Positions 12,161 to 24,265 of a stretch of 64,000 nucleotides of DNA are shown here, piece by piece (within the stretch, counting starts at the first letter, position 1; each line of letters begins with the position of its first letter). The stretch lies in contig JAPVLO010000074.1 in the NCBI GenBank assembly GCA_027257055.1, positions 1,240,001 through 1,304,000 of the forward strand, read 5' to 3'. Position numbers and translations under genes: made by a program. Origin of the DNA: Cephalopachus bancanus (taxonomy: Eukaryota > Chordata > Mammalia > Primates > Tarsiidae). Under the pieces are notes generated by a model, which was given only the letters and a program-made list of their open reading frames with translations, did not search any database and was not told where the DNA came from.

Positions 12161-12559
12161 GAATTGGAGTACAGTGCAAAGTTTAAAATAAATATCAATG
12201 AGTTCAAGCTGTTATAAATAAAATATTGAATACATGCATACTTAGTGTAGAAAAGACAAAGCTCAAGTAGAGAATTCCAAATTCTTTATGTATATACTCC
12301 ATCACTAAGAAAGTAGAGCATAACTTGTCACCCTCTAAGTGATGGCCTTCTAACAAGTAGAGTATGGAAATGTGGTGAAAAAGAAAAACTTTATAATGGA
12401 CAAACAAGGAGAAACTTGACAAACACTAACTACCTCGGCCAGGTCAAGGTTATCATCATCAGTGATGTCATGTTGATAGCATGTTTTCTTGATATACTAT
12501 AATAAGAATAAACCTTTCATTTCTGTGGTTTTTCTCCCCAAACCTAATAATGATAAAAA

Positions 12560-12940
12560 GATCAGTAAAATCCACATTGAAAGATATTATACAAAATTTC
12601 TGCCTCAAAACTGTCAATATCATCAAAAGAAACTATCACTATCATTAGTTGTCATGTCTCTTTAGACCAAGAGTAATGTTGTAGCCTAGATGAGATCCTG
12701 GGACAGATAAAAAACATTATATTACAACTAAGGAAATATAAATAAAGTTTTGACTTTAATATTGAATACTAATCATAGCACACTAGTTGTGCACTAATAT
12801 TAATACATTTTTGTGACTAATATACTATAGTAATGTTAACCATAGGGACAATTGCGTACAAGATCCAACTTTCTGGAATATATTTGCAATATTTTTCGAA
12901 AATCTAAGACTATTCTAAAATACAAAGTTTACTTAAAATA
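12560..12940 (+). repeat. L1M-type 3' UTR fragment
   Basis: It resembles an old L1M 3' UTR: a 'gacaactaaggaaatataaataaagt'-type block, 'atatagtaatgttaacca'-like sequence, and an ending like 'atatttgcaatatttttcgaaaatctaagactattctaaaatacaaagttta'. Non-coding and strongly diverged. Confidence 0.5.
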
Positions 12941-12947
12941 CTAATTA

Positions 12948-13056
12948 TTTGTCAGGTGTAGTAATCCTAGCAACTCTGGAGGCTAAAGTGGGAGAATCAC
13001 TTGAGCCCAAGAGTTTGAGGCCAGCCTGGGAAACATAGTGAACCTCTAAAGACAAA
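12948..13056 (+). repeat. Truncated old Alu / FLAM-like monomer
   Basis: The left-arm Alu sequence 'ggaggctaaagtgggagaatcacttgagcc' through 'gaggccagcctgggaaacatagtgaa' is present, then breaks off. It is an old copy without a right arm. Confidence 0.65.
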
Positions 13057-13129
13057 CTAAAATAACTCAATGTTAAGAAAACAAATCGTCCAATGCAAAA
13101 TTTAAAAAAGATAAAAAATATAATAGATA

Positions 13130-14260
13130 TTTTATCAAAGAAGTTAATAGATGGCAAATAACCACATGAAAAGGTTACAAATCACTGTTCATGAATACAA
13201 TTAAAAAAATTATGTATGTGATACTTCTTATCGTTTAAAATGACTCAAATTAAAAACAGACTTACCATACCAAGTGCTAGAGAGAATTTGGAGGAACTGG
13301 AAACCTTATACACTACTGATAAAACTGTAAAATGGTAGGAAGACTTTGGAAAAAAGTTTGTGATATCTTGAAAAAATAAATACATACAACTCATTTGATC
13401 AGTTATTCCACTCCTACGTATTTATCTGAAACAAAATAAAGCAAATGTCCATGCAAATATGTGTACATGGATATTTTAAATAAGCTACATTTTGAATAGC
13501 CCAAATCTGGAAGAAACAAATTAAATGCCCATCAATAGGTGAGTGGATAAACAATATACAGTGGTGTATTCACATTATTTTATATTACTCAGAAACATAA
13601 AGAGTTGAGCTACTGACACATAAAACAGCATTTAAAAGTAATGAAAGAAGCAATAAAAAGGAATATGCATTGTATGACTTTATTTGTAGAAAAACTCATA
13701 AAAATGCAAACCAAGCTATGGTAGCAGAAGCTCAGTCCTTGTCTGAGGAAGGGAGCTTAGAAAAGAGGGGGGGGGCCTCAGTGGCTCAGCCTGTAATCCC
13801 GCGCCTTGGGAGGCTGAGGTGAGTGGATTGCCTGAGCCCGCGCGTTCAAGACCCGCCTGGGCAACTTGACGAGACCTCATCTCTACAATAAATCAAAAAA
13901 TCAGTCAGGCATGGTAGCGCGCGACTGTAGTTCCAGCTACTTGGAAGCTGAGGCGGAAGGATCGCCGGAGCCCAGCAGGTCGAGGCTGCGGTGGCCAGGA
14001 GCGGCCACTGCACTCCAGTCTGGGCCACAGAGTGAGACTCCAACTCAAAAAAAAAAAAAAAGAGTGGGGGGAAAAAAATTAAAAGGACCAGGAGAAACAT
14101 TCTGGGGATGATGGATTTGTTTTCTGCTTTGACTTTAGTGATTGTTTCAAGGATGTATTCATGTGTCACCACTCACCATGTTGCACACTTTTAATAAGTG
14201 TGGTTTACTGTATGTAAACGTATTATTTGTAAATTATGTTGCAATACAATTTTTAAAAAA
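13130..14260 (+). repeat. L1M ORF2 end and 3' UTR, split by an Alu
   Basis: Old L1 ORF2 C-terminal sequence ('gagaatttggaggaactggaaaccttatac', 'catcaataggtgagtggataaacaa', 'gcattgtatgactttattt') runs to about 13770. After an Alu it resumes with a typical L1M 3' end ('gaaacattctggggatgatgg', 'gtttactgtatgtaaa', 'ttgcaatac'). The two halves match one element interrupted by the Alu. It is a pseudogene. Confidence 0.75.
13774..14061 (+). mobile_element. Alu (lineage-specific dimer)
   Basis: A dimeric 7SL-derived SINE starting 'ggcctcagtggctcagcctgtaatccc', with linker 'aataaatcaaaaaatcag' and the right arm ending 'ccactgcactccagtctgggccacagagtgag' and poly(A). The flanks 'aaaagagggggg' and 'agagtgggggg' look like an imperfect target duplication. 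It is inserted in an old L1M. Confidence 0.9.
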
Positions 14261-16400
14261 TCCATATATACCTTACTCCTTTTGTGTATCTATGTAAAAT
14301 TTGATTTCAGGTTAAGTTAGGTTAAATATCAAGACATTGTAGACGAGATGGTTCCCATGTACTGCTGTCTCTCATATTCATTCTTAGTGTCATTGCATTA
14401 AGAGATATGGTTTCTTCACTAACACAGAAGTCAAGAAAAATAAAAACATTTTTCCTCTTCTAAATTTTCTTTAGAATAATTTCCTGTGTTGATGTCTTGG
14501 TTTCCCTAGAGATTGTCAAAATAAAACAGATTCTAAGGAAGTTAAATAAAGACATATTTTTTATATCTTAAAGAATAAGCAGTTTCTCAGGAAGGTGAGC
14601 TTTAGTGACAGATAAATCAGTAATTATTCCTAGAAAAAATATTTACGGACATTCTCCAGGATATAATGCTAATAGTGAGATTTTTTAAAAAGCTTATTAA
14701 AATGAATATTTTAATTCAATATCAATACTTTTTATTTAAAGGTGTTTATTGAAACAATTGATGTATTTAACTTTGTCATATAAAAAACTGATTATTTTTA
14801 TATTTATATTCCTTCTTTTTTATTTTACTGTGCTATAAATATAGTAAACTGAGCAGATGTTATACTGTTTAAGAGAGTTTTCAAAAGCATGGGGTAATTC
14901 ACATCTCTACCAAGATACAGAATGTTTCCATTACCTCAGAAATTTTCCTCATGCTTCTTCCTAGTCAATTTCTTCTAAGACCAGGGACAACAATTTTGCT
15001 GACTTTTTCGTCAGATATTAATGATTTTCATTAGACAAATACAGATTAATTTGTAATAGGGTGTTAGTCATTCAATGCAATAAATATGCAGTTTATCCTA
15101 GTAAATCTGTTGAGTTCCTTTCTTCCTTAGATAGTACTGTCTGTTTTACTTTTAAATTATAGATATGAGTCATGAAATAGCAGAAGCGATGAAGAGAAAA
15201 AATATTTAAACTTATAATTTGCAGTGCCAAACTCTGAATTTAAGGATAAGTAGAAAAATGATTGTAGATAGTTTTATTTGCTAAGAATAATCCAAGTTTG
15301 CAAAATAATAAGCATGTGAGAGTTCTCTTGTCTGAGGGCTTCTAATTCTTTATGTCTGAAAGGGAAGGTATAATTTAAAAATAAAATGGTATGTGAAATT
15401 TGAAATTTTGAAAAAGTACAAGAAAAATGAGGCTAAAAAAACAGTAGCCTCATTTTAGAGTATGAAAAATTATGTAGAAAAGAAAAGCAAAGCTAATGTA
15501 TGAACACATTTTATATTAATTTGTCACACCTATGAAACACATTACTTGTTCTGATTTTAACATCATCTTAGAGTAATTGTGTAGCTCTAGATTTGATAGT
15601 TTTTACACTAGATTTCAGATACAGAAATTTGAAACGTCTAAAGGGGTTTCAAAGTCTACATAACTCAGAACCATCTCAGAGCCTATACAACTTGGCAATG
15701 CTAATATACAAAAGATTTCTAAAATAAACAATCTCTCTTTACTCTTACAATTTTCTTTAATCTTTCTAATCCAAATAGGTGATACTATGTTGTTGAATAT
15801 TGAAACATTATATTTTTTTAATCTCAGTCTGCTATAAAGTGAGAAGGGATAAAAGCTCAGAAATGAAAACTTGTAGAGCACTCTAGAAAATATGATTAAT
15901 TTTGTCAATGATTTAGTCTATATTAAATTCAGACATTTAAAAGCTCAAAGATATTTTAATTTTTTTTTCAAAGTTATGACTCATTATACTTGTAAGCGGA
16001 CCTTACTAGAGATGTTTTATTTCCTTGTTTTTGCTGGTGTCTCAAAGAAGCTAGAGGTTGGAAAGTCAGTTTTATCTCTTAGGGATCACCTAGTGAAAGA
16101 AGTAAGTATTCCAGTGAGGGTTTAAAAAAAAGAAGAAGTAGAAAAGCTTTTTTTCACATGTTCTGTGTCCCTAAATCTGTACTCCTGTAGGGAGAAAAGG
16201 AGGCACCTTTCCCTTCCATAATGTGAACAAATCTTCAGGGGAAGTACTTATACCTGGAAGGTTGTCCTGTGTTGTTGCAGAGAAAAATGGCTGTTTTGAG
16301 AACCAGCTTCAGTATAAATCTTTAAAATTTATTTCAGCAAAACATACTTGTGAGAGAAAGCAGACTTGTGTTAGTTTCACCTCCTTACCCGAAAATTACC
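14261..16400. other. AT-rich non-coding stretch
   Basis: About 2.1 kb with no gene or RNA that I can support. The part at 14820-14980 ('cagatgttatactgtt', 'catctctaccaagatacagaatgtttccattacc') resembles a very old antisense L1/HAL1-type sequence, but too weakly to call. Confidence 0.45.
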
Positions 16401-16570
16401 TAGAGCAGTGGTTTCCAAAGTGTAGTCTGTGAACCACGAGCATCAGTGTCACCTGGGACCTTGTTCCAAGTACAAATGCTTGAGCCCCGACCTCCAATTA
16501 TTGAATCAAAGGTTTGTGATTCGAAAGCTCAACAAAAGATTCTGATGCATGTTATTGTGAGAGAGGTAGT
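16401..16570 (+). repeat. MER5A-like hAT transposon relic
   Basis: 'gagcagtggtttccaaagtgtagtctgtgaacca' followed by 'catcagtgtcacctgggaccttgttccaagtacaaatgc' and 'agattctgatgcatgtta' matches the MER5A non-autonomous hAT DNA transposon as I know it. The strand depends on the consensus convention. Confidence 0.7.
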
Positions 16571-16899
16571 GCTTTCCTAGGAAGAGTCTGTGTGAAGAGA
16601 AACTCCTATGGTTTGATGCAGAGAAGGAATCCACTGCCAGCAACCAGAACAAGCATGTCAGAAATCCACACCAAAAAAAAGTTATCTCAGAAAGGTCCTA
16701 GGACAAAAAGATCTAGCCAGTTGTACCTTTATCATCTCCTGAGGGAATGAACTCTAGGTTACAGTTGCATTGGTTTTGTGAGTCTGTTTACTTTCCCTAA
16801 TGCTGGTCTCTCTGAGCCCAACTCAGAACCTTGGTCTCTCTCTTGAATGACCATTAGAGCCAAGATCTTGAGGTGCTTTATAAAAATGCCTAAACCTGG

Positions 16900-17033
16900 A
16901 AAATTAAAATTGAAACTGTGGGTAAAGTCCTGTGAATTCTGATCCACTAGGGTCAGGTCAGAAATCACAGGTATGAGAGGTCCTGGACTAGAAAGAATTT
17001 GAGGGGGTAGAGATAGAAAGAAAGAAAGAAAAA

Positions 17034-17085
<52 letters not shown>

Positions 17086-17220
17086 AAAAGAAAAAGAAAG
17101 AAAGGTAAAATGAATCAACCTTCTTTTATCTCTATTGTGTGTCTCTAAGCCTGAAAGATACCCTTAGGAGGGTGGATAGAAGGAGAGAGAAGTTCTGCTG
17201 AACAGAACTTTTACACTACT
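16900..17220 (+). repeat. Copy 1 of a diverged local duplication
   Basis: 'attgaaactgtgggtaaagtcctgtgaattctgat', 'atgagaggtcctggactagaaagaatttga', 'gtagagat', 'gcctgaaagat' and 'ggagagagaagtt' appear in the same order as in 19330-19560. This copy contains the GAAA tract, where the other copy has a short 'ggaaacaaaatgag'. It is non-coding. Confidence 0.6.
17012..17104. repeat. (GAAA)n microsatellite
   Basis: A purine-only GAAA tetranucleotide tract of about 90 bases with minor interruptions. The open frames read through it (serine/phenylalanine repeats on the other strand) are artefacts of the repeat. Confidence 0.95.
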
Positions 17221-17370
17221 AACTTCATTAATATTTCAGTTCACTCAACAAATATCTATGGATTACCTACTTTTCCACATATATTCTTCTAGGGAGTTGA
17301 GGATACAGAAGTGAAGAAAAAGCCAATATTCCTTTTCTCCTGGAGCTGGTATTTTAGTTGAATAAAAGAC
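17221..17370 (+). repeat. L2 (LINE-2) fragment
   Basis: 'ttcactcaacaaatatctatggattacctact', 'attcttctagggagttgaggatacagaagtgaa' and 'tcctggagctggtattttag' follow the familiar L2 3'-region order of sequence blocks. An old non-coding relic. Confidence 0.7.
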
Positions 17371-18454
17371 AAGAAACTGAGAAAGAATACAGAGCAGAGA
17401 AAGGGAATAAAGGCAGTATGTGCTTGCTATTGTATTCAGACTGGTCAGAAAATACCTCTCTGTGCAAGAAAACTGATATTTGTGAAGAAACTTTAATGAA
17501 GTAAGACTTAAAGAAAATCAGAATGTGATGGTGAGTATAAGAGTAACTTTTATCATCTTTGAATCCCTGTAAAATCAACAGAACATCCTGTGGGTTTTTT
17601 CAAAAGCAAAAAAGAAACTGAAAAATGATTTTAACAGAGTGTGTTAGAAAATAAAATTATTTTGTACTTAGATTTTATATAGTGGCTCCTTCGATAAAAA
17701 TTCTACATATATTTAATAAACACATCATAAAAACGACCATTCTTTTTTACACACAGACAATACAAATATTTTTCTGCTAAGACTTTTTTCATCTTTTTTG
17801 ACATTGATATAATAAATATGTATAAAAGATTTAATCACTCGATCAAATTTGGGATCATTTTAAATATACAAATTGTATACTAACAGTGTGCTCAGTATGG
17901 TGACAGGCATTCTTGATTTTTAAAAATGCATGATTTCGTCCATACTGCCAGGAAACTCATTCACAACGAAGGATATATTTGATAGAAGAAACTGGATGTT
18001 TTCATTCATTACACAAATATTTGTTGAATGTCAAGAATCCTAGAGTAAGGTGATCAGAAACTCAGGTAAGAGAGAGAAGATGCATTTCAGAGTGACATTA
18101 TCTCCAATTTATAACAGTTGGAAGATAATGTGTATGCTACTGGCACTTGGAATTTAATCCAAAAAAAGAGGTCAATAAATAGTCATAGGAAGTGAGGGGT
18201 CATAGATGAAGAGCTTTCCATTTTTTTAAAGAGTTAAAGTAAAAGAAATGTAAAGAAAACATACATTCCGTGGAAATTACATTTTGCATTTCAATTTTAT
18301 CAAGAAAATAGGACAGTAGAGTCAGAGATTTCCAACTGTTATGTAAAGATCGTGGTCTTAACCCTTTACATGAATACTGCTGAAAAACTATAATATATAG
18401 ACATAGTCTCTGACTTCATGAGTGTTATGACATAAAAATTAAAAAAGAAGAGCA
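17371..18454. other. Non-coding stretch, possible further L2 trace
   Basis: No gene was recognised. 'cattcattacacaaatatttgttgaat' at about 18003 looks like the L2 motif again, but the surrounding sequence is too diverged to delimit. Confidence 0.4.
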
Positions 18455-18700
18455 ATACCATACAGTGATTATGAACCTGAGCTCTATGGTCAAACTGTCA
18501 ATGATTCAATCCTAGCTGCTTAATCTAATAATTTTAAGTATCCAATGTTCTCATCTGTAAAGTGGGTGCTCATAATAGTTCCTTCTGCTTAGTGTTATTG
18601 GGAAGATAAAATGTGTTAATACTTGAAGGGGCTTTGGCAGCACGTATAGGTTATGTCAATGTTTACTTAATATTAGCTGGCACATTATAATTAGGGGATA
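18455..18700 (+). repeat. MIR SINE
   Basis: The order of blocks matches MIR: 'ccatacagtgattatgaacctgagctctatggtcaaactg', then 'gttctcatctgtaaagtgggtgct', 'agtgttattgggaagataaaatgtgttaatac', 'agctggcacattata'. An ancient tRNA-derived SINE, decayed. Confidence 0.8.
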
Positions 18701-18909
18701 ATTTGAAAAATTATAATAAGATGATAGATTTTAATTTTAATATGATAAAGTTTAATTCTTATAAGTACTATAGCTGCAATAATTCATAATTAAATGTTCA
18801 AAATGTCCAGGAATGGAAGTTTTCTTCATAAATTTGCAGAAAGAAAACACAAAAGCTTAGTCTAGCTTGTTGCAATGGAAAACAGGATACAGAATGATAA
18901 ACTTAACTG

Positions 18910-19330
18910 TCATAGAATGAATTGTGCCAGTGCACTCAAAAAAATTGTGTCCAAGCCTTAATACCCAGTATGGCAGAGAACATACCCAGTATGGAACAGA
19001 ACAACTTAATTAGAGATAGGGATTTTTAAAGAGGAAATTGAGTTAAAATAAAGTCATTTAGGTGAGTCTAATCTAATAGGAATGATGTCTTTATAAGAAG
19101 AGGAAATGTGGACCCACAAAGAGACATCAGATGTGTCCACACAGAAAAAAGACCATGTGAGGATACAGTGAGAATGTGGCCATTTGCAAATCTGGAGAGA
19201 CCAAAGGAGAAACCAAACATTCCAAGACCTTGATCTAGGATTTCTAGCCTTTAAAATTGTGAGGAAATAAATTTCAGTTGTTTAAGCCATCAATCTGTAG
19301 TATTTCGTTACGGCAGTCTGAGCCAACGAA
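18910..19330 (+). repeat. MLT1-type MaLR LTR
   Basis: The sequence follows the MLT1 LTR pattern: 'gaattgtg', 'aatctaataggaatgatgtctttataagaagagg', 'agaccatgtgaggatacagtgagaatgtggcc', 'accttgatctaggatttctagcc', 'ataaatttcagttgtttaagcc' and 'tatttcgttacggcagtctgagcc'. It is an old solo LTR-like copy with no internal viral genes. Confidence 0.75.
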
Positions 19331-19640
19331 TTGAAATTGAAACTGTAAGTGGAGTCATGAAATCTGATACACTCGGAGGTGTGAGAGGTACAAGACTAGT
19401 AAGAATTTGAAGATGTAGAGATGGAAACAAAATGAGAAATAAATTCTTCAATCTTATCTCCCTTGCATGTATTTGAACCTGAAAGACTCCCTAGGTAGAA
19501 GGTCCAAGGAGAGAGAAGTTTTGCCAAACAAAATTTTTAAACTACCAAGTACAATAATATTTTGATTCGCTCAACAAATCCTAATGGAGTACATATTTGT
19601 CTTCTAGAATGTTGGGGGATCCATCAGCAATAACAATGGC
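19331..19640 (+). repeat. Copy 2 of a diverged local duplication, with L2-like end
   Basis: Homologous by eye to 16900-17330: 'attgaaactgtaagtggagtcatgaaatctgat', 'gtgagaggtacaagactagtaagaatttgaag', 'gtagagat', 'acctgaaagactccctaggtagaaggtcc', then 'ctcaacaaatcctaatggagtacat'. The copies are 2.4 kb apart in the same orientation. This one directly follows an MLT1 LTR. Confidence 0.55.
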
Positions 19641-20068
19641 AAACCTTCTCCATGTGCTATGGGTATCTTCTACATCAGAAAAGACAAAACCAAATGTGTT
19701 ATCTTATAGACTATCCTCCCGCAGTTCTGAAGAGGAAGCAATACGGGAGATAGAGAATTTCCACAAATCCTGTGCAAAAAAAAGTTGTCCTTTACCTGAA
19801 GCCAGTCAGATCAGGAGGATTCAGTCAAGTGATGAGGCAGATAAAGAATATATCTAGTTGAGCAAAACTGTAGGCTTCTTGGTTTTGAAGAGTGAAGAAA
19901 CCAGGTCTGCCTACAAATGAAAAGAAACCAATTTTATGGCTAAAGATGAGTAAAATAAGAGTGGGATGCAATAAAATAGAAAATCAGATGCAAACACAGA
20001 AATGTTTGAAACATGTGATTGACATGATTAGCTTGTCCTTTCACACTATACCACGTAAGTACCATTAT
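19641..20068. other. Non-coding stretch, nothing recognised
   Basis: Contains an 86-residue open frame (19597-19857) with no domain, signal peptide or family resemblance that I can recognise. I regard it as chance. Confidence 0.4.
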
Positions 20069-20563
20069 TATGCACCAATTTTATATTTTTATTTTTATTT
20101 TTTTGTTTTGGCTGTCTGTGGTCATTTATGTTTCCATATGAATTCCTGTATTGTCATTTCTAGATCTGGGAAGAATGCTGCTGGTAATTTGATCGATATT
20201 CTTTAAATCTGTAGATTTCCTTAGGTAGGATGGACATCTTAACAATGTTGATACTTCCAAACCACGAGCACGGAATCTTCTTCCATTTGTTTGTGTCATC
20301 TTTGATTTCTTTCCACAGTGTTTTATAGTTTTCACTGTAAAGGTCTTTCACATCTCTGGTTTGGAAGATGTCAAGGTATTTCTTTTTGTTTATTGTGAAC
20401 GGGATTGTACTTTTTATTTAGGTTTCTGTTTGCTTATTGTTGATGTACAGAAATGTGAATGTTACTATTTTTGTACATTTATTTTATACCCTGAGACTTT
20501 GTCAAAGTCCTTTATCAGTGCAAGGAGGTTTTTGGCAGATTTTCTTGGGTTTTCAAAGTACAG

Positions 20564-20815
20564 ATCTGCATTGCCTGAACCCGCAGGTTCAAGACCCGCC
20601 TGGGCAACTTGGTGAGACCTCATCTCTACAATAAAATCAAAAAATTAGCCAGGCGTGATAGCGCGCACTTGTAATTCCAGCTACTTGGAAGGCTGAGGTG
20701 GAAGGATTGCCGGAGCCCAGCAGGTCGAGGCTGCGGTGGCTGGGAGCAGCCACTGCACTCCAGTCTGGGTGACAGAGTGAGACGCCAACTCAAAAAAACC
20801 CAAAAACAAAAAAAA
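20564..20815 (+). mobile_element. 5'-truncated Alu with 10-bp target duplication
   Basis: Starts within the left arm ('ttgcctgaacccgcaggttcaagacccgcctgggcaac') and carries the complete right arm and an A-rich tail. The direct repeat 'caaagtacag' flanks it exactly (20554-20563 and 20816-20825). It is inserted in the RT region of the antisense L1. Confidence 0.9.
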
Positions 20816-22404
20816 CAAAGTACAGCATCATGTTGCCTGCAGAAAGTAATAACTTGACTTCCTCCATTCCTATTTGGATACCCCTGATCACCTACTCTTG
20901 TCTGATTGCTCTAACTAGGACTTCCAAAACTATGTTGAAGGGAGGGGTGAGAATGGTCATCCTTGTCTTGTTTCAGTTTTCAGGGGGAATTGGTTCCAAT
21001 TTCTGTCTGTTTAGCAGTATGCTGGCTGTGGGTTTCTCATAGATGGCTCTTACTCTTTTGAGGTATGTTCCACCTATGCCTAGATGTTTGAGGGTTTTAT
21101 AATGAAGGGGTGCTGGATTTTATCAAAAACTTCTTCCAAATCTAATGATATAATCATTATGTGATTTTTGTTTTTACATCTGTTGATATATTTAATTACA
21201 TTTATATTCTTATGAATGTTGAACCAGCCCTGCATCCTGGGGGTGACGCCTACTTGGACAGGTGGATAATTTTTGAAATGTGTTGTTGAATTCAGTGTGC
21301 TAGGATTTTGTTGAGAATTTTAGAATCCATGTTCATCCAGAATATTGGCTTGGAGTTCTCTTTCTTTGGGGATCTTTAGCTGGTTTGGGTATCAACATGA
21401 TAACAGCTTCATAATTGATTTGAGGAGAGTTCCATCTTCTCAATTGCCTGGAATACTTTCAATAAGATTACTATCAATTCCTCCTTGTACGTTTTGTAGA
21501 ATTCTGCTGGAAAGCTCTGGTACGGGGCCTTTTGTTGTAGGTAGTATTCTTACGACATAGTCAATTTCCTGGATTGTTATTGGTCTGTTTAGGATCTTGA
21601 TTTCTTCTTGTTTCAACCTGGGGAGGTTGTGTAATGTCAGAGAGTCCTCGATTTCCTTTAGGTTTTCAAGTTTGTTTCCATAAAAGTGTACATAGTAGTC
21701 GCTGATAATCTTTTGTATTTCTTTGGGGTCAGTTGTGACTTCATCTTTTGCATTTCTGATTGTGTTTATTTGGACTTTCTCTCTCTTTTTCTTGGTCAGT
21801 CTAACTAGGGGACCATCAATCTTGTTTATCCTTTCAAAGAACCAGCTTTTTTTCTCATTGATTTTTTTTTTAATCTTTTTATCTTCTGTGTCCTGAATTT
21901 GGGCTTTTATTTTGGTGATCTGGGTTCTTCTGCTGAAGTTAGGATCTTGGTGGTCTTGCTTTTTCAGCTTCCTTAGGTGATTTGTTACACTGTTAACTCG
22001 TGAACTTTCCATTTTCTTCACATGAGTTCGTAGCTATATGAATTCCCCTCTTAGTACTGTTTTCATGACATCCCCAAGATTTTGGTAAGATGTTCCTTTG
22101 TTTTTGTTTGTTTCCAGATATCTTTTAATCTCTGTTTTGATTTCTATGTTGACCCGGAAGTTGCTTAGCATCATACTGTTTAGTATCCATGTTTGGTGGA
22201 ACTTTGTTGGTGTTGATATTTATTTTTATTCCACTGTGGTCTGAGAAGGTGCATAGCAGAATTTCAATCTTATGAAATTTGTTTATGCTTGGTTTATGGC
22301 CAAGGATGTGGTTGATCTTGGAATACATTCCATATAGTGATTAGTAGAAAGTATATTCCATGGTTGTTGGGAGAAGTGTTCTGTAGGTATCAATTAAGTC
22401 CATT

Positions 22405-22680
22405 GGCCAGGCTCGGTGGCTCAACCTGTAATCCTGCACCTTTGGGAGGCTGAGGTGAGTGGATTGCCTGAGCTCACGGGTTCGAGACCCGCCTGGGCAG
22501 GCGAGACCTCATCTCTACAATAAATCAAAAATTAGCCGGGCATGGTAGCACGCGCCTGTAGTTCCAGCAACTCGGAAGGCTGAGGTGGAAGGATCGCCGA
22601 GCAGGTCGAGGCTGTGGAGGCCGGGGGTAGCCACTGCACTCCAGTCTGGGCCACAGTGAGACTCCAACTTGAAAAAAAAA
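22405..22680 (+). mobile_element. Full-length Alu with 13-bp target duplication
   Basis: Begins 'ggccaggctcggtggctcaacctgtaatcc' and ends 'gtgagactccaacttg' plus poly(A). Flanks 22392-22404 and 22681-22693 ('aattaagtccatt' / 'aattaagttcatt') match at 12 of 13. It is inserted in the endonuclease part of the antisense L1 ORF2. Confidence 0.93.
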
Positions 22681-23214
22681 AATTAAGTTCATTGGTCCAG
22701 CATCTTGTTGAGGTTCCAGATCTCCTTATTGATTTTTTTGTCTTGATGATCTGTCTAGAGTTGTGAGTGGGGTCTTTAAATCCCCAGCTTGACAGTGTTA
22801 AAGTCAGTATCTTTTTTAAGTTTACCTCAAAGCTGCTTTATGAAAGTTGGTGCTCCTACATTGAGTACATATATGTTTATGATGGATATTTCTTGTTGAT
22901 AGATTGAACCTTTTATCATTTTTAGTGACCTTTCATATCTTTTTAAATTTTTTATAGCTTAAAGGGTATTTTGCTGATATGAAGATCTCGACTCCTGCTT
23001 TCTTTTGTGTTCCATTTGCCTGAAATTTTGTTTCCCATCCTCTTACTTTGAGTCTGTGAATGTCCTTTCTGGTGAGATGTGTCTCTTGGAGACAATATAT
23101 TGCTGCCTCATGGTATTTTATCCATTTTGCCAATCTATGTTTTTTCAGTGCTGCATTTAATCAATTCACATTTAGGTTAATTATTGAGATGTGAGAGTTT
23201 ATCCCTGTCATGAA

Positions 23215-24265
23215 GTTCTTATGGAGTTTGCTGTTGTTGCTGTTATTTATTTGTTTGTTGTTATTGCTGTTTTTCTTTTCATTTTTGGGTTGATTTTCAA
23301 GTGTGTCTTCAATCTTTTTCCTGCATTCTTGTGATGGGCATTGGTGTTTTTTCCCCCTTTCTTCTGTGTTTAATACTTTCTTAAGTGTTTCTTGTAGAAC
23401 TGGTCTGGAGGCAACATAAGCTCTTAGGGATTGAATGTCTGGGAAATATTTTAATTCTCTATCACTGATGAAGCTTAGCTTAGCTGGGTAGGTTATTCTT
23501 GGTTGAAATTGTTTATTTTTGAGAACTTTGAAGATTGAGCTGCAAGCTCTCCTAGCCTTAAGTGTTTCTGTAGATAAGTCTGCTGCTAATCTAATTGATC
23601 TTCCCTTGTAGGTAGTCTGACCTTTTTCTCTTGCTGCCTTTAGGATTTTTTCTTTTGTACCTACTTTGTATAGGTGAATTACTATGTGTCTAGGAGTTGG
23701 TCTTCTCATTTGTTGTTTTGCGGGGTTCTGAGAATCTCTTGCGTTTTAATGGTCACATCACTGATGAGATGAGGAAAGTTTTCTTGGATAATTTCATAGT
23801 ATATTTGTTCCAGCTGGATCTCTGCCTTTCTTTGTACCTCAGGATGTCCAATTAATCTGAGGTTCAGCTTCTTGAAATAATCACTCATCTTGAAGGTTTT
23901 GTTCTGTCTTTTTAAACTTCTTTTCTATGTTTTTGACAATTTGGTTAGTTCCATATTTTGATCCTCAAGTTCTGAGATTCTTTCTTCTGCTTGGCTAATT
24001 TTGCTTCCATGTTTATCAGTTTGTTATTTATTTAATTCACTGTATTCTTTATTGCTGCTATTTCAGGTATCCACTCCTTCATTCTTTCCTCTTCTCAATT
24101 CTATTTATTCTCCTTTTTAATGTCTTGCAATCTGAATTTGTGGTTTGAGATCAGTCATTCTGGGATTCTTCAGTGTTTGCATTCCAAAGTCTGTATTCTC
24201 CGTGTCTAACCTCTCAGGGGTCTGTGTGAGACCCATATTCTTCTTTTTGTTTTTCTTTATTTGTG
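23215..24265 (-). pseudogene. L1 ORF1 pseudogene (antisense L1)
   Basis: On the minus strand, L1 ORF1 motifs appear in order: coiled-coil-like sequence (about 23890-24150, broken by stops), 'LNLRLIGHPEVQRK' (23706-23888), then 'RRPTPRHIVIHLYKVGTKEKILKAAREKG', 'ADLSTETLKARRA' and 'RITYPAKLSFISDRELK' (23161-23709). Frameshifts and stops split it. The last frame runs on without a stop into the ORF2 start ('MTGINSHISII'). Confidence 0.8.

Larger units (their letters stand above)
20105..23212 (-). pseudogene. L1 ORF2 pseudogene, lacking its C-terminus
   Basis: Endonuclease-domain pieces: 22933-23133 contains 'YCLQETHLTRKDIHRLKVRGWETKF', and 22125-22328 contains 'YSKINHILGHKPS' and 'FSDHSGIKI'. 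The middle region is 21440-22021 ('[21 protein letters not shown]', 'EIDYVVRILPTTKGPVPE'). RT sequence continues to about 20840, where the active-site codons have mutated (the YADD-equivalent reads as Ser-Ala-Gly-Asn). Post-RT sequence lies at 20120-20550. Alus interrupt it twice. It is not functional. Confidence 0.82.

Noticed and set aside
16759..17118. A 119-residue minus-strand frame with a Phe/Leu/Ser repeat, like a membrane protein
   Set aside because: The repeat is the translation of the GAAA microsatellite.
18630..18652. A U6 snRNA-like start ('ggctttggcagcacgtatag')
   Set aside because: The match ends after about 18 bases and lies inside a MIR element. No further U6 sequence follows.
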